DNA from: Amaranthus tricolor
Lineage: Eukaryota > Streptophyta > Magnoliopsida > Caryophyllales > Amaranthaceae
Direction of reading: 5' to 3'
Assembly: GCF_026212465.1 (NCBI RefSeq)
Contig: NC_080049.1
Location: 5,633,178 to 5,697,177, forward strand
Length of the DNA stretch: 64,000 bases
Positions 24,301-36,067 of this stretch are shown here, piece by piece. Every line of letters starts with the position of its first letter. The stretch's first letter is position 1. The position numbers were made by a program, and so were the translations under genes. Below the pieces are notes generated by a model, which ran no database searches, had not been told where the DNA came from, and worked only from the letters and a program-made list of their open reading frames with translations.

Positions 24301-27300
24301 TTATTATCATCAACTGAATTTTAGGCAACTTATTACTTATTTTTATCAGATCACTTAAAACCAGACTAGACCTCTTTATTTTGCATTATTGCCATTAGAA
24401 TCAAACCATTTTGCAAAAATTTAGACCGGACCAGAACCATTGAAACCCAGAAAAAGTCATATCAGATGAGCATTCAGATTAGATCTTATTAATTATTTTA
24501 TGTGAAGCAAACATCCAAGTCTGAACTGATTTAAATGAACTGTACTACTTTATGTTGAAGAACTAGGCTAAATATGTGTAAGTCCTTTAAAAATCTCTAG
24601 GAGTTACTGTAGTGTTTAAATCAAGGGTTTATTTTCTTTCAGGGTAGGAGGGAAACACATTCTCTTCGCAATGTGTACTGGCAGTATAGTGTATCCAACT
24701 AGCCTTATACGTCATGATAGTGGGATCTGATTGTATTGGGGTAGTTGGGTTAATTTCAGTTATATGTTGAACTTTGTTTGACTTTACTTGCTTAATTTGA
24801 ATAACCCACTCTTGTTGGTACTGAAGCTTTCTGTTCTTTTTATTTTCCTGCTTTTTCTGTGATGATAGGTTCGCCGGATCTATTCACTGCTCTGCAACCA
24901 CAAATTGAAGCCAAATAGTGAGACATTTAGAAGTATCATCTCCTTGAACGTTAGAATGAAAGATGTGAGTTTGTACTGCACACGTTTTATGCCATTTTCC
25001 ATATAACTGCTTCAGAAAACTTTTCATTAGAACTGTCTTGTGTCACTAATATATCTTTTTCTGCTCTTTATAGTTTGATGGTGCATATGCTGTTTTGAAG
25101 GATTTGGGAAAGATGAATTTATTGCCTTCAGCTAGTATGTACAATGCTATTCTGGGTGGTTATTTTAGAGAGGTCAGTTTTCCAATCTTCAAGGTCCTCC
25201 TTCCCCTTTCTCATACGTGCTTGCTTGCCCTATTTGCGCCTTTTTGTTGGCATTTTGAGGTTAGCCTTTAGCATATTTATGCAGATAATAGTGAGCAATA
25301 TCTGTAGGGTCTTTGGTAACTCACAGTTTTATGCCGATAGCAAACATTTCTGTAGGGTGTTTGCCAATTAGCAGGTCTCAGTGTTAATTGCGAAGTATAA
25401 TCAAGTTTGATTATGTAAAATGACATATAAGGAATCACATTGATTTGCACTAATAAGGGAGCTGGGGTTAGTGAGTGATCTAAACATTTTTGATGTATAT
25501 CTTTCATTCTTTACAATCCTCTAATTTGCAATTTTGAAGAGTTAGCTTATCCAAATCTACTCTTCTAATCTACATTACATAGTTAACTAAATCTGCATTT
25601 AGGGTCATATATACTATGTTATTGCTCTAATCTATCCCTTCCTATAAGTTCCCTTGTGTGTTTCTTGTCTCATTCTTTTCATTTTCAAACAACTGTAATA
25701 AGTGTCTGTAATATCCAAATCTACTCCATATGTTTGGTTTAGGGAAAGAAAAGGGTTATATTTTTGCCTTCCATTCAATAGACAACTAAGAATTTTGGGT
25801 TATTTCAGTAATATTAGGCAAAGACATACTATCTATCAAAAATCACATCTAGCAAACGAGGCGTGCAAGGCGCAAAAGGTGCGCCTTTGAAGAGCCTCTG
25901 GTATCGTGCTTCGCCTAGACTCAAGGAAGTGTCTAAGTAGTCGCCTCTTAGCGCCTCACACCTTGGCATGCCTCAAACACACTTTTAACAAAACATAAGA
26001 TAACTATGCCAAATCCTTAATTTAAAAAGATTGGGGTCGACTCAATGTCACATGAGGTAAGTCAGTATGATATGAGAAACAAAAACGGAAATGAGAAACT
26101 CTAATCTAGAGTTTCAAAAATGTAGGAAGCGAAATTTGATATAAATGAAAACTATTTTTTATTTACTAATGAATAATGTTAGACCTAACCTCGAAATAGA
26201 AAGAAAAAAAAAACTATATTTAAAAATGAAAAATAAAATGATAATTGACAACTCACACCTATAAGAGTAAATAATAATGTTAAGCATAAACTCAAAACAA
26301 CAAAAGAAAAAATGATAAATAAAGTCACTTAAGTGTCTCATACTCACAAACTACTTGGCTACTTGCAAAAAGAAAGGAAGTTCTATTAGGAAAAGACTAG
26401 CCAACCAACAAGCATCTCAAAGTGACACTTATCTTTTCTTCGTTTATCTTATCTCACTTTGATTTTCTCACTCCCTGCTAGAGGTGGTTTTTAATGTAAT
26501 ATGGAGAATATTCTAATGTAATAGTGCCCAATGTTAATATTCTAATGTAATAGAAAGGAAGCACAATGCAAATCATCACATGTGGTTTTAATGGTAACTT
26601 CTCTTCGTAATGACCTAATGTTGGGTTTCGTTAAATCCAGAAACCCCTGAATATGTAGGATGCATTCTCACTGGTAAATAAAGAGATTATGTTGGATGCT
26701 TTTATAGGAGAGAGAAAGTGACAAAGGCAACAATTAATGTGTTGACTGGGGTGGGTAATCTTTACTTCGTTGACCCCATTGAGTTTATGCAGATTCATTT
26801 CCCCATGTGAGAACTTTCACGAAGATATGATTCAAACTCAATTGAACGGAAGGTGTAATCAATGGTGGGGGATAGGAGCACCTTTTTTTTATTTTTTTTA
26901 TTTTTTATGGTGGGGGAGTGGGGGCACCTTTAGTGCAAAAAGACGATTTCGGTGAAGGTCGAGGTAATGGTCCGAAACTGGATTTTCAATCAATGCAACC
27001 TATATTTCAGTTGCTGTAAACTCAAAAAACCTCTATGATATGGTCGCAATAAGGTGACGTGACCTTGTTTTTGCACTATAGATAAGGATTTTCATACATT
27101 TATTCATTCCGATTGAGATTGTAGGCTATAAAAAAGCAGTTGTACTCTTGACCTTAAAAAAGATAGGAGAATATTATTTTATTTTTTCAAGAGTAATGAT
27201 ATCTTGGTTGTATTGATTTTAAAAGAAAAAAAATACCATCTTACCTTTATCCCTGAAACTCCAAAGTCCAAAGTAACGGTTTACATTCCTTGATTTGTTT

Positions 27301-30300
27301 TAGATTCCATTTCGGTAACATTAGTTGTGCCTGTCGAACTAGTTAGTTGAGAATTGAGCGCTCAACTGGATACTTGATAAGCTTAATTGATACTTGCTTG
27401 TTAAACTTACTATTGATAATTACTTTTTAAAAAAAAAAGAAAGAAGCAGCCATACCAATAAGCTGCTGTTTGTTGGTGCACTCAACATCTATGCTTTTTT
27501 CTATCTTGTGCACCTGAACCTCATGCTTATACTTCTTGTAATGGCCAGATTTTGTAATTCTCCATTCCAAAAGAGTAGATATTTTTTTATTGATTTTATT
27601 CTGTGAGCTATGTAGATTTTGATTTTCGAGATTAATTAAAAGTATGCTAATTCTGATTTTATGAACTGTCGAATGAACCCACATTCATGATGGAGATACA
27701 AGATAAGGGGAGAGAGGAAAGAAAGATGTTAAAAGTGTTTTCTTTAATTTTTTCTTTTCAGATCTGAAAGTTTTAGGCTGTTTTACTAGTAAACAGGAAT
27801 AAATGGCCCTTGTGGAACATTTTCAACTTTTCTTTGATGTTTGTTTGCAATATGTTGAACCCCTTGTGAGACCACTAGAATAATATCTCAGTTTTTAATT
27901 ATGTATCACTTAACCAAACTTATCAGGTCTTTTGGTTATTGACCCTACAAATTACTACTAGAAGTTCATCTACTAAGGTGGTAGATATGCAATAACAATC
28001 TTTTTCTTGTCGTTCTGCAGAAAAACATGGGTGGTATGCTAAAGGTTCTTGAAGAAATGAAAGATGCTGATGTCAAGCCCGATTCTCAGACGTTTGGCTA
28101 TCTGATAAGCACCTGTACGTCTGAAGAAGATATTATTAAGGTTGTCATATGTTGCAAAAAGGATTAGTTTTTCCTCACAAATCACTAAAAGATTAGGGTC
28201 ATTTTGTGCTATTTTATGCTTTACGATTCATCAGTTGTGAGTAGAGTTTGATATAGTCTCCTGTGATGTTTATTTTAGTCTCGTGTGGTCTTGCTCTTTA
28301 CTAACCATCCTATCCATTGGAATATTTCTATGAAACATTTATTTGATAGATGACCCCTTCTTGGCAAGAGTCATTTAGTTATTTATTTTTGTGTAGTTTT
28401 AAATTCGAACTGTTTTATCGTATTTGTTTTGTTTTATAGAGGTATTCTTGGAATTTTTAGTGCTGTAAGCATTTAGATTTCATTATATATAATGACAAAC
28501 AATTTTTTTAAGTTTTGGGTGGACTGGTGTTGTGGAAGTGGGTATGTGGGTGTGTAATAATTATAATCTAAGATGATATTTCCATTTTTGACCGTTAATC
28601 GAAGTATGGAAAATTTCTATCCCAAGCTGGGCATTTCTTATTATCCCTTATTGTCTTATATTTGTAATCCAACTTCTGTTTCTGACCCTTGTCTATTTAA
28701 TTCGTCTGCAGTATTATGAACAACTGAAGGATGTTGGTGTTTATCCTACAAAACATATTTTTATGGCACTTATAAATGCATATGTTGCATCTGGGCAATT
28801 TTCGAAGGCCAAGGAGGTATACTTGCTTTTATTTAATGTGTTATAGCTCATTAAGTTTTGTTGATTTTTTTTTCTGCACAATCATGAAATCAGGAAAATT
28901 GGGTTGAATTTTTCATTAATTAATTAATATCGTGAGGATCAAAATATGTTGTTGTTGGATGCTGTGATGCAATATGAATTATAAGTACTCATGAAATTCT
29001 TGATGTTAAGTTCTTTACAATATGTATGTTTCAGGGAAGTTTCTGAGACATTCCCTTTTCCCACTTAATATCCTATAGCTGAGTAGTTTTGTTTTTCTTT
29101 AGGTTTATTGGTAGGATGATAAATGATAAGGACTAGATGTTATGCTGGTCAACTTGTCTTATGTACTAATCCATTGCTTGCTATTCATGGTGTATCAAAA
29201 AGTTTTGAGAGCATGTACGAGCGCTTGTCAACTTAAGTAATATCTTTAGTTATGTTATATAGATGGTGTCCTTTAAAGATATTCATGAGTTTGAGTGCTA
29301 GTGCTCTCTCATTCAAGGATCTTCTTGGATCTATGTATATATCTATTTACTCTTGAACTAGAAAAGAACCCAAAAGAGAAGATATTACTTTTACACTCAG
29401 ACCCTCTCTCTTTGGTTTGTTATTTTTTTTAAATAGTTGCCTAATAACATAATAACTGAGGAGATATGCAAAGTTGGTCCAACTATAAAGGTATCAAACT
29501 CATGAGTCATACTATAGAGGCATGGGAAAGAGTGCTAAAACTATGTATGAGAAGATATACCAACATATTGTAGAAACAATTTGGTTTATGCCATGGAAAT
29601 CCATGTTGGAAACTATCAATATGATAAGAAAATTGGTGGAGTAATATAGGTTTAGAAAATAGGTCTCACACATGGTTTCCATTGACTTGGAAATAAATGC
29701 ACGACAGGTTCTTGGGGGAGTATTCGGGTGCACAATGAAAAAGAAGGGCATTCCCAGGAAATATCGTGTAAGATATGTATTGTGAAGTGAAATGAAAGCT
29801 TTACGTTATATCAATGAAAAACAAGATGAGAAATACAAACAAAATCAATGGAACAATGGACACATTTATTTATGAGGTATCTTGGATACCTCCCCCTCAA
29901 CAATGATTTATTTATAATGATTATAAATAACCCTCCCTATCTTGAGAACAAGCTCTCAAGATCACAAATACTAACTCAAAAAAAGAACACTCTTTTAGTA
30001 GACTCACCCTAGCTTCTTTACATGTGAATTAACCCTCTCACAATGTGTTGTTGTGGTGATTGATTCTATGAATGATGTATACTTTATATAGAAGAGGAAT
30101 ACATCATTCTAGAAATGCATTTTGAATGCCTTACACAAACCAGAAACTGCCCAGAAGGGATCCTAGGCTGCAGCTCGTTCGAGCCAACCTCTTGCTCGTT
30201 CGAGCAGCTTCTTCCAGAAGAAACCTGTTCTGCACCTACTGTTTTGCTTTCTCGTGTTGCCTTGTTCGAGCAACATTTTTCCCATGTCTTGCCTCGTTCA

Positions 30301-33300
30301 AGGCATGGTTCCACACTTTTAGTAAAGCCTCAAACGCTTTACATCGGTCACTTCATTGATCGTTCCAAACCTTAAAACATCATATAGTTCGACACATCCT
30401 CACCGTTCTTCTCCAAAGTACAAGACAATGCATGTTCGATTATATGCTCAAAGTTAATGTCATTGTTAAGAGTTTTGGCACTTTCTTTAACAAGAAGTGA
30501 AGGCAAATGTTAGGTCATGTGGAAGAGCAACAAAAGATTTTCCAATCTCAATTGAACTTCACTAATGTTTGACCTTGAGCCCTTTTCTTTTGTGGTGGTC
30601 TTAGATGAGATGGCTCGATCGTTTAAAGGAGATATGTTGGGTGCATGTTGTTTGTTGACAACATTATTTTAGTACCCGAGACTATAGAGGGTATAAAGAC
30701 CAAGTTTGAATGATGGAGAAGATTTGGAGTCATTAGAATTTAACAAAGGTAGGAATAAGACGCAGTTAATGAAGTTTCGGTTTAGACTTTAGCATGAATG
30801 ACATAAGTAGAGGAATTATATATAGTTGTTAGATAAAGAAATTGTTCCAAGTGAATGCTAAGGGTATATTTTTAGGACAGTCATTAGACTAGCGGCTAGC
30901 GCTACTATATGCATTAGAGTATAAGACTTTGTAATGGAGGTAGCAGTTCTAACGATTAAGTCAAAAAATCAAGAGTATTGCAGAGCAAGGACGGAAAGAG
31001 ATGACATAATGATTGTAGAAGAACAAGAACAAGAAGAAAGAATGATTGGATAAGAAAGGAATGCTTGTATTTATTTCATTATTAATGAGCAATGTACCCA
31101 CCCTGATCTATTCAAGTGGATCAGAAACTCCCAATGTAATTGAATAAAATGTAATGGTAACAAGCATGAAATAAATCATCCCAGCCCACAATCTATATAT
31201 ACAATATTTTCTCAACAGAATTCCCATAACAGAATTCTAAATAATGCTAACAGATTGCTAACAACTTAGTAATCAACTGGATCCAAATCTAAAGAAAGAA
31301 CTTCCTTCCAGAAGCTGCTCAATCCCACAGCAACTAACCAACTATTGAATTATTGGCTTGGGTCAACATCCACGCCAGTTGGCCTGCACCTCACACATTC
31401 ATCACATTAGCCACCCCAAAGATATTCATCTTGTACTTAAGGTGAAACTGAGTAAAGTGAACAGAGATATTCTGAACATGTTCCCAAGTAGCATCTGATT
31501 CAGGCAGCCCTTGCCATTTAATGAGGACTTCATCCACAACCTGAGTGTTATGAGCATTGCGAAAAATTCCCAACAAAGCCCATGGAGCAACATCCAATTC
31601 CAGAGCAACATTAAGTTGTGAAGTGAGAGAAACAGGCACAAAATAAGAACCCCTAGCTCTGTTCAATTGAGAAATGCGGAACACAAAATGAATTTTACTC
31701 ACTGAAGGAAGAGCTAGTATGTAAGCCACCCACCTTAGCCAGTATCCCAAAGGGGCAATAGTACATGGTGGCAAAGAGTTCGTCACAGGGGCGTCTATCC
31801 TAAGATTGTTGCCTATAAGGTTGAAGTTACAAATAAACAACTTCCTTAACCTCAAAACTGACATCCACCAATTGTTCCTTTTGGTCTTCTGGATTTTCGG
31901 ATAACGGTAAAGACGCACGCTGATGGGATCCGTGCCCTCCTTAAGCACAATTTGATGTTCTTTGCAGCGGAAAGGGGATAACACTGCTGGCACATGAATG
32001 TTAAAACATTCTGTATTATATTGGGAACAACAACAAACTCCTTCGTATGTGTGTCTCTCATCTCCTCTGTATTCAATTCTATCAAAATACCACCACCTTT
32101 GTTGCGAATAGTTTTCAACATAGATTTCTGAGAAATTTTCGGACCTACCCAATGTTGGATCATCCTGCAAAATCGCCTATATTCCCTTCCATTGGAAATG
32201 CATTACTTGCAAGTTGCAACTTCCAACTGGTAGATACTATCCCAAGCTTCTCTAACCACTTTATTGAATAAAATCAGAATGCGGAAAAAATGTTTGAGAT
32301 TAGGGTTTGGGTTTCGAATACTTGGTTTGTATTGAGTCTTAATGATGAATTACACTGATATTTATACACGAACTACTAAGCTAATAAAGGTAACAAAAAT
32401 AACAACTTATACTACTTTCCTAATTTACAAATATACTGATGTATTACTTTATTTCCTACATTTATAACCAATATAACATCAGAATACCCTAGTTGAGTGG
32501 GAAAAATTCTCCGCAATTTCTAGTACATAAAGACCTAAAGTCACCTCCTGATATTCTCTCTGGCCTGTACTAGTTACCTCCTGTCCCCAAAGTCACCTCA
32601 AACTGCACTGTCAATGACACGGGAATCTGCAGGTGCTGCCAAATGCTTCTATTCAATACGGACAGCCCAATCCATAGTCTTTTTCGGGGTAGGGGGCTCC
32701 AAGAGCCTAAGTTCAGTTCTAATCTTCCCTCCAACCCCTTTTAAAAATTTGACATTATGATATCCGCAGGTACAAATTCTAACGAAGCAGCACATTGTAT
32801 AAATTGTTTACAATAACAATCTACAGTACCTTCTTAATAAATTGAAAGCCACTGTTCGCAAATAGAACCTCCTTCACGAGATCGGAAATGTCGAAGCATC
32901 ATTTTCTTCTTGACACTCCACCAGTCCACCTGGTCACGGAACTTCTCTGGTTTTCCCACCAAAACCAAAGAAGAGCATCACCTTCTGAAGCGTTGATCTT
33001 CTTGATCTTGTCAAGTCTGTAAAATGCAAAGTATCACTCTGCCTTATAAATCCACCCATCAGGATTCTCCCCATTGAATATGGGTAAGTCCGACTTTTTA
33101 TACTTCCAATTGGATAATTCACCATGGATATTTGGGCTTTGTCTTTCACTGAATGATTGTTTGCCTGCGAAATCTGTGCTAACAGTAGAACAAGAACAAG
33201 AACAAAGAATGATTAGAGAAGGATTACTTGTATTTATTTCTGTATAGATGAGCAATGTATCCACCCTGAACTCTTCTAGTGGATCAGAAACTCACAATGT

Positions 33301-36067
33301 AATGATTACAAGCATGAAATAAATTACCCCACTCCCCATTCTAAATATACAATATTTTTTCAACAGAATTGCCCATAACAAAATGCTAAAATAATACTAA
33401 CAGAATGCTAACGTAACCAACTGGATCCGAATCTAATAGAGAGATCTTCCTTCCAGAAGCTGCTCAATCCCACAGCAATGCTGACCAACTCTTGTATTCT
33501 TTCCCCTCCTGTTGTACGTGAAACGAAGCTTTGGGCTTGGATCAACATCCACACCAGCACCTCAGCTAATTTGTCAGACTTTCATGATCATGAACAGCCA
33601 AAATGACGATTTGTAGCAAGTGGACATACTTTGAAGGATAGAATTCAAATTGAAGATGAAAGATAGTTGTTTATGGTGGTTAGGGCATGTGCAACGACAA
33701 AGTGTTGGGGAATCGGAAAGGAAATAAAAAGTTTGAACTTAGAAGAATCAAACAAAGAGGAAGACCAAATAAAATTTAGAGGGAAGGTGCGGAATAAAAT
33801 GAAAAACCTAAATTTATTGGTTAAGATGGTAGATAATCGAAATGATTGGAGAAGAAATATTCATGTGGAAGACCACTGAGACTAATTTGTAGTTCATATA
33901 GCCGACCCCAATCTTTTGAAATCACAGCTTTGACAATGTTATTGAGGTGCCCATAATTATGTAGTATCCAAGAAAACTTAGGATAATAGGCTTTAAGGAA
34001 AAGAATTAATCTTTTATTGTTACACAAGCTTTAATTGAAAATAAGTATTTACTCCATGAGTGGCTTCTCTCTGTGACATTCACATAAAGCTTAAGAAATG
34101 TGTTCTTTTCTTGTCATGTATCTGATAAGGGTTTTCTCTGCCATTTGTCATGTGATTTGAGCTTTGAACTAATTATGATCCCTGAGACTTCTGATTGTCT
34201 TTAATGTCTCAGGTTGTCCTAGATAAAGGGATACCGGTGAAGAACATAAATGAAATTAAAAGTGCTCTTGTCTCATCCCTTGCGTCACACGGACAAATAT
34301 CTGATGCTTTAAAGATTTTCGAGGAAATCAAACAGAGTGGCTGCTCTTTGGAGCCAAAGGCTGTTATATCTCTCATAGTGAGTCGCTTGGTTGCTTGTTC
34401 TTCATAACCAGATACTTTAAGTTTCCTGGAGAATGACGCCTCTTTCTAAGATATTGTACTGCCATGCTGCATCTATATTGCAGGAACACCAGCAGTCTAG
34501 TGAAAACTTAAATTTATTGCTCCAGTTGCTTGAGGACTTGAATGACGTACACTATTGGGCTGATGGTTGTTTCAGAATTATCTTATACTGTATTAGGAAT
34601 AAGGAATTAAGGTCTGTTTATTGTTACTTCTGTAGTACTACCCTCCCCTAACTAAGCATATTGGAGCCTATGTTTAATGGCCATATATGTTTCTCTTGTG
34701 TAGAACTGCCATCAGTTTGTTGAAGAAACTTGCAGATAACTTCCGGGATGATAACTTGGTTTGCGAAGTTATTTTTGATGAGGTCTTTCCTTCCTCCTGC
34801 TTCATCAACAGCAATAGAACAATGCCAAAAACCTTAAGGGCTTGTTTGGTAAGTGGTACTAAATGGTGGTAATGGGAATGATTTATAGTGTAAAATTTCA
34901 TCAAAAGTTCCATGTCATTTTCAGGGTGATAAAACTTTGATCTCAAAAAAGTTCTTTTGTTTACAAATTCCAATTACCACATAATACCACCTCTCCAGTG
35001 GTAATGCATTGGAATGAAATTTATGAAAAATAAAATGATTGAAGTTGGACAAGCATGACCATTAAGGTAGCAAGAGATTTTCAACCAAAATTACATTAGT
35101 TTTCATTCCCATTACCACCGTTTAATATCACCTACCAAACGGGCCGTAAGCACAATACTATGTGGTCAACTACATGAACCAAAACAAATCACTGAGATAT
35201 TATCGTTGACCTGTTTTGGTTAATGTATCCCCTCAAACACTTTTGTAGGAAGTGACCTAATTATGTAGTGCTAGCCCCACATCTTGAGTATTTTAACACT
35301 GATTTATCTTAAAATTTCCTGTTTAGGTATTTTCACTAATAGCACACGAGGAGTCTCCTGATTTGCAGATTGGCTTGGACTTGCTTCTTGCTATCAAGGA
35401 AGACCTGAAGTTGCATCCTTCACGGAAATGTCTCGATTTTCTTCTGAGTGCCTGTGTGAGTAAGAAGGATCTACACAAAGCTCAATTTGTTTGGAATGAA
35501 TATCAGATAAATGGCTATCCTTACAACATTTTGAGTTACTTAAGGTAAGCCTAATGCTTAGAACCGCGGATTGCTCTGCTGTTTGTGTAAATATTGATTT
35601 TAATCAAAATCAATGCTCTGATGTTTGACCGATTAAATTATAGAAAAAAATAGCAATAGTTGTATTTAGCTCCTTAATTCAATCAGTAGTAATACTTGCT
35701 AAGATGTATAAACCTGTGCTCTCGAATATGCTACCGGCTTAAGTGAAGTGAGAAAAGACGGAAAGGTGATGACTAACGAGTGCATAGAATTGTCATCACT
35801 CGTGATCAATTTGATCATTTCATTCCATTTTCTCATCCTTTCTTGGTTCATGCGCATGTTTTGTTGTTTTTTGTTTCCCTTATACTCGCTATTGGCTGGA
35901 ATAGGATGTATCAGGCATATCTGGCTTCAGGAGATATGGCAGCAGCTGTCAGTTTTCTCAACAAGGTACCAAAAGATGATCCCCATGTCCGGTCTGTTAT
36001 CCACGCGTGTCGTGTGACTTATGGAAAGCCCAAGGACCAGGAGAAGAAAAAGAAGAAGAAAATCTAA
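15315..36067 (+). CDS. Pentatricopeptide repeat protein, probably mitochondrial (At4g21880/At4g04790-like)
   Basis: Sixteen exons join in frame: 15315-15483, 19910-19957, 21075-21710, 22347-22523, 23161-23225, 23660-23767, 24006-24119, 24869-24964, 25074-25172, 28021-28140, 28712-28816, 34213-34377, 34484-34611, 34704-34782, 35327-35544, 35905-36067. They total 2490 nt, 829 residues. The start is the first Met after an in-frame stop at 15303. The N-terminus is basic and Ser/Thr-rich (MPGPRVKTEGLSRLF), as in mitochondrial presequences. The body holds helical PPR-like repeats, e.g. MLKVLEEMKDADVKPDSQTF in exon 10 and the exon 11 segment around YPTKHIFMALINAY. The C-terminus is a lysine run. PPR proteins bind organellar RNA in processing or translation. 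Length and many-exon structure fit the Arabidopsis pair At4g21880/At4g04790 as recalled, an unusual intron-rich PPR type; no search was run. Introns 1, 9 and 11 are inflated by transposons. Confidence 0.88.
15830..16500 (+). pseudogene. Decayed Ty1/copia gag in PPR intron 1
   Basis: With stops and shifts, the plus strand follows copia gag. It has an ALDGVEK-like start, then NRLHMKSHSVWYP, then NIDVSIDDKDLTILVLC, then a degraded zinc-knuckle segment. No protease, integrase or RT follows. It sits in the same orientation as the host gene and cannot be functional. Confidence 0.6.
16510..18420 (-). pseudogene. Decayed LINE (reverse-transcriptase C-terminal and zinc-binding region), interrupted
   Basis: The minus strand, read with frameshifts, shows blocks typical of the C-terminal part of plant L1-type LINEs. 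Reading from high to low coordinates they are NLVDKNSALL/KKWF.RFL..NSLWH, then LIWKAKFPF..V.AFSWLVVLGKLNNL, then a degraded zinc-binding region and MRSLSKR. Between them (about 17400-18025) lies the unrelated GCGCCT repeat, which looks like a later insertion. Many stops; not functional. Confidence 0.55.
17400..18025. repeat. GCGCCT-rich dispersed repeat, copy in PPR intron 1
   Basis: It starts with aagaggcgcgaggcgcatga and ends with a gcgcctttgaagagcccctg..tagcgcctgg segment, so gaggcgc at the left is mirrored by gcgcctc-like sequence at the right. Its right half (about 17815-18025) is repeated at 25737-25990 in intron 9 of the same gene. It is non-coding and interrupts the LINE relic. Confidence 0.6.
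18600..18715 (+). mobile_element. Probable tRNA-derived SINE fragment
   Basis: An A-box-like tgttcagttggagagc (18611-18627) is followed about 30 bases later by a B-box-like ggttcggttct (18656-18666), set in the context aaggtcatgggttcgg typical of plant SINE heads. Beyond the head is a pyrimidine-rich segment. No clear tail or target duplication was determined. It could alternatively be a tRNA pseudogene. Confidence 0.45.
18720..19900. other. Rest of PPR intron 1, no element recognised
   Basis: Intronic sequence with T-rich tracts. No coding frame or repeat was recognised. A tandem gattagaga repeat (three units) occurs near 18718-18742. Confidence 0.4.
23831..23967 (+). repeat. Duplicated 40-bp segment in PPR intron 6
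   Basis: A segment running from cattccttttcttttctt to ctcttaatttagg occurs at about 23834-23873 and again at about 23926-23967, with small changes. It is a local intronic duplication, pyrimidine-rich, near the 3' half of the intron. Confidence 0.65.
25737..25990. repeat. GCGCCT-rich dispersed repeat, copy in PPR intron 9
   Basis: About 250 bp homologous to 17815-18025. Shared segments include ttgccttccattcaatagac/ttgctttccatttaataaac, caactaagaatt, aatattaggcaaagacat, atcaaaaatcacatctagca and gcgcctttgaagagcc. The left half of the intron 1 copy is absent here. Confidence 0.7.
26931..27078. mobile_element. Short MITE with tagtgcaaaaa termini (copy 1, PPR intron 9)
   Basis: A 148-bp element with inverted ends tagtgcaaaaaga and tgtttttgcacta. 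The interior matches, in reverse orientation, the element at 59281-59418 (gtcacgtcac/gccacatcac, gaggttttttgag/aaggtttttgag). A single end of the same kind occurs at about 15760-15785. No transposase; superfamily not assigned. Confidence 0.7.
29776..30500. mobile_element. LTR-like insertion splitting the LINE relic
   Basis: Between LINE pieces 1 and 2 lies about 0.7 kb of unrelated DNA. It contains repeats of gttcgagca/ctcgttcgagc (30175-30300) and a tacctccccctcaacaa segment. It has LTR style, but no TG..CA pair with matching target duplication could be fixed. It is probably a solo LTR or a deleted retroelement; limits approximate. Confidence 0.45.
31391..32170 (-). pseudogene. Gypsy polyprotein fragment: RT start fused to integrase C-terminus and chromodomain
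   Basis: This 259-codon frame belongs to the deleted chromovirus. The first part (residues about 1-95) matches the protease-RT junction, ending at LYRYPKIQK. A frame-scrambled segment follows. From about residue 165 it matches the integrase tail (FVFRISQLNRARGS, FVPVSLTSQLN, ELDVAPWALLG), then the chromodomain core VDEVLIKWQGLPESDATWEH. The missing middle, about 1 kb or more in a full element, shows an internal deletion. It cannot encode a working polymerase. Confidence 0.8.
32265..32460 (-). mobile_element. 196-bp solo LTR nested in the chromovirus
   Basis: On the minus strand it begins TGTAGGAAATA and ends ATTTTATTCA. Identical 5-bp repeats, tttat on the plus strand, lie at 32260-32264 and 32461-32465. 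It splits the gypsy protease/RT leader between GYSDVIL and WLEKLG, which rejoin when it is removed. The TG..CA ends and 5-bp duplication identify an LTR retrotransposon reduced to one LTR. Copia-like style is inference. Confidence 0.85.
34838..35145. mobile_element. MITE, family with ggcccgtttggta ends (copy B, PPR intron 14)
   Basis: About 308 bp between ggcttgtttggtaagtgg and ccaaacgggcc. It is homologous to 1989-2299 in opposite orientation, sharing ggtggtaatgggaatgaaaa, caagcatgacc/gaccatgctgg and aatgcatt..gaatgaaattt. It lies only about 55 bp after exon 14, leaving the splice donor intact. Confidence 0.7.

Larger units (their letters stand above)
31010..33564 (-). mobile_element. Internally deleted Ty3/gypsy chromovirus, two LTRs, minus strand
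   Basis: Two similar LTRs flank the element: 31010-31393 (384 bp) and 33177-33564 (388 bp). On the minus strand the interior runs gag (from about 33130: KKSDLPIFNGENPDGWIYKA, a WF.W segment, RHFRSREGGSICEQWL), then a protease/RT leader (GYSDVIL..WLEKLG), then the RT start (EHQIVLKEGT, SVRLYRYPKIQK). It then jumps to the integrase C-terminus and chromodomain (ELDVAPWALL, VDEVLIKWQGLPESDATWE). RT core, RNase H and integrase core are deleted, and several stops are present. The chromodomain assigns it to chromoviruses. No clean 5-bp target duplication was seen (cataa against gctaa). Confidence 0.85.
29460..33960 (+). pseudogene. LINE reverse transcriptase relic in PPR intron 11, split by later insertions
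   Basis: Plus-strand translation, with stops, follows a plant non-LTR reverse transcriptase in three pieces. Piece 1, about 29465-29775: a segment like LWERVIE, then ETIWFMPWKSMLETI, then MVSIDLE and KKGIPRKYR. Piece 2, about 30500-31005: RATKDFPISIELH, LSPFLFVVVLDEMARSF, then degraded palm and RTVIRLA. Piece 3, about 33570-33960: HTLKDRIQIEDE, WWLGHVQRQ, NDWRRNIHVEDH, then the 3' sequence tagccgaccccaatctttt. The gaps hold an LTR-like insertion and a gypsy element. Not functional. Confidence 0.7.
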
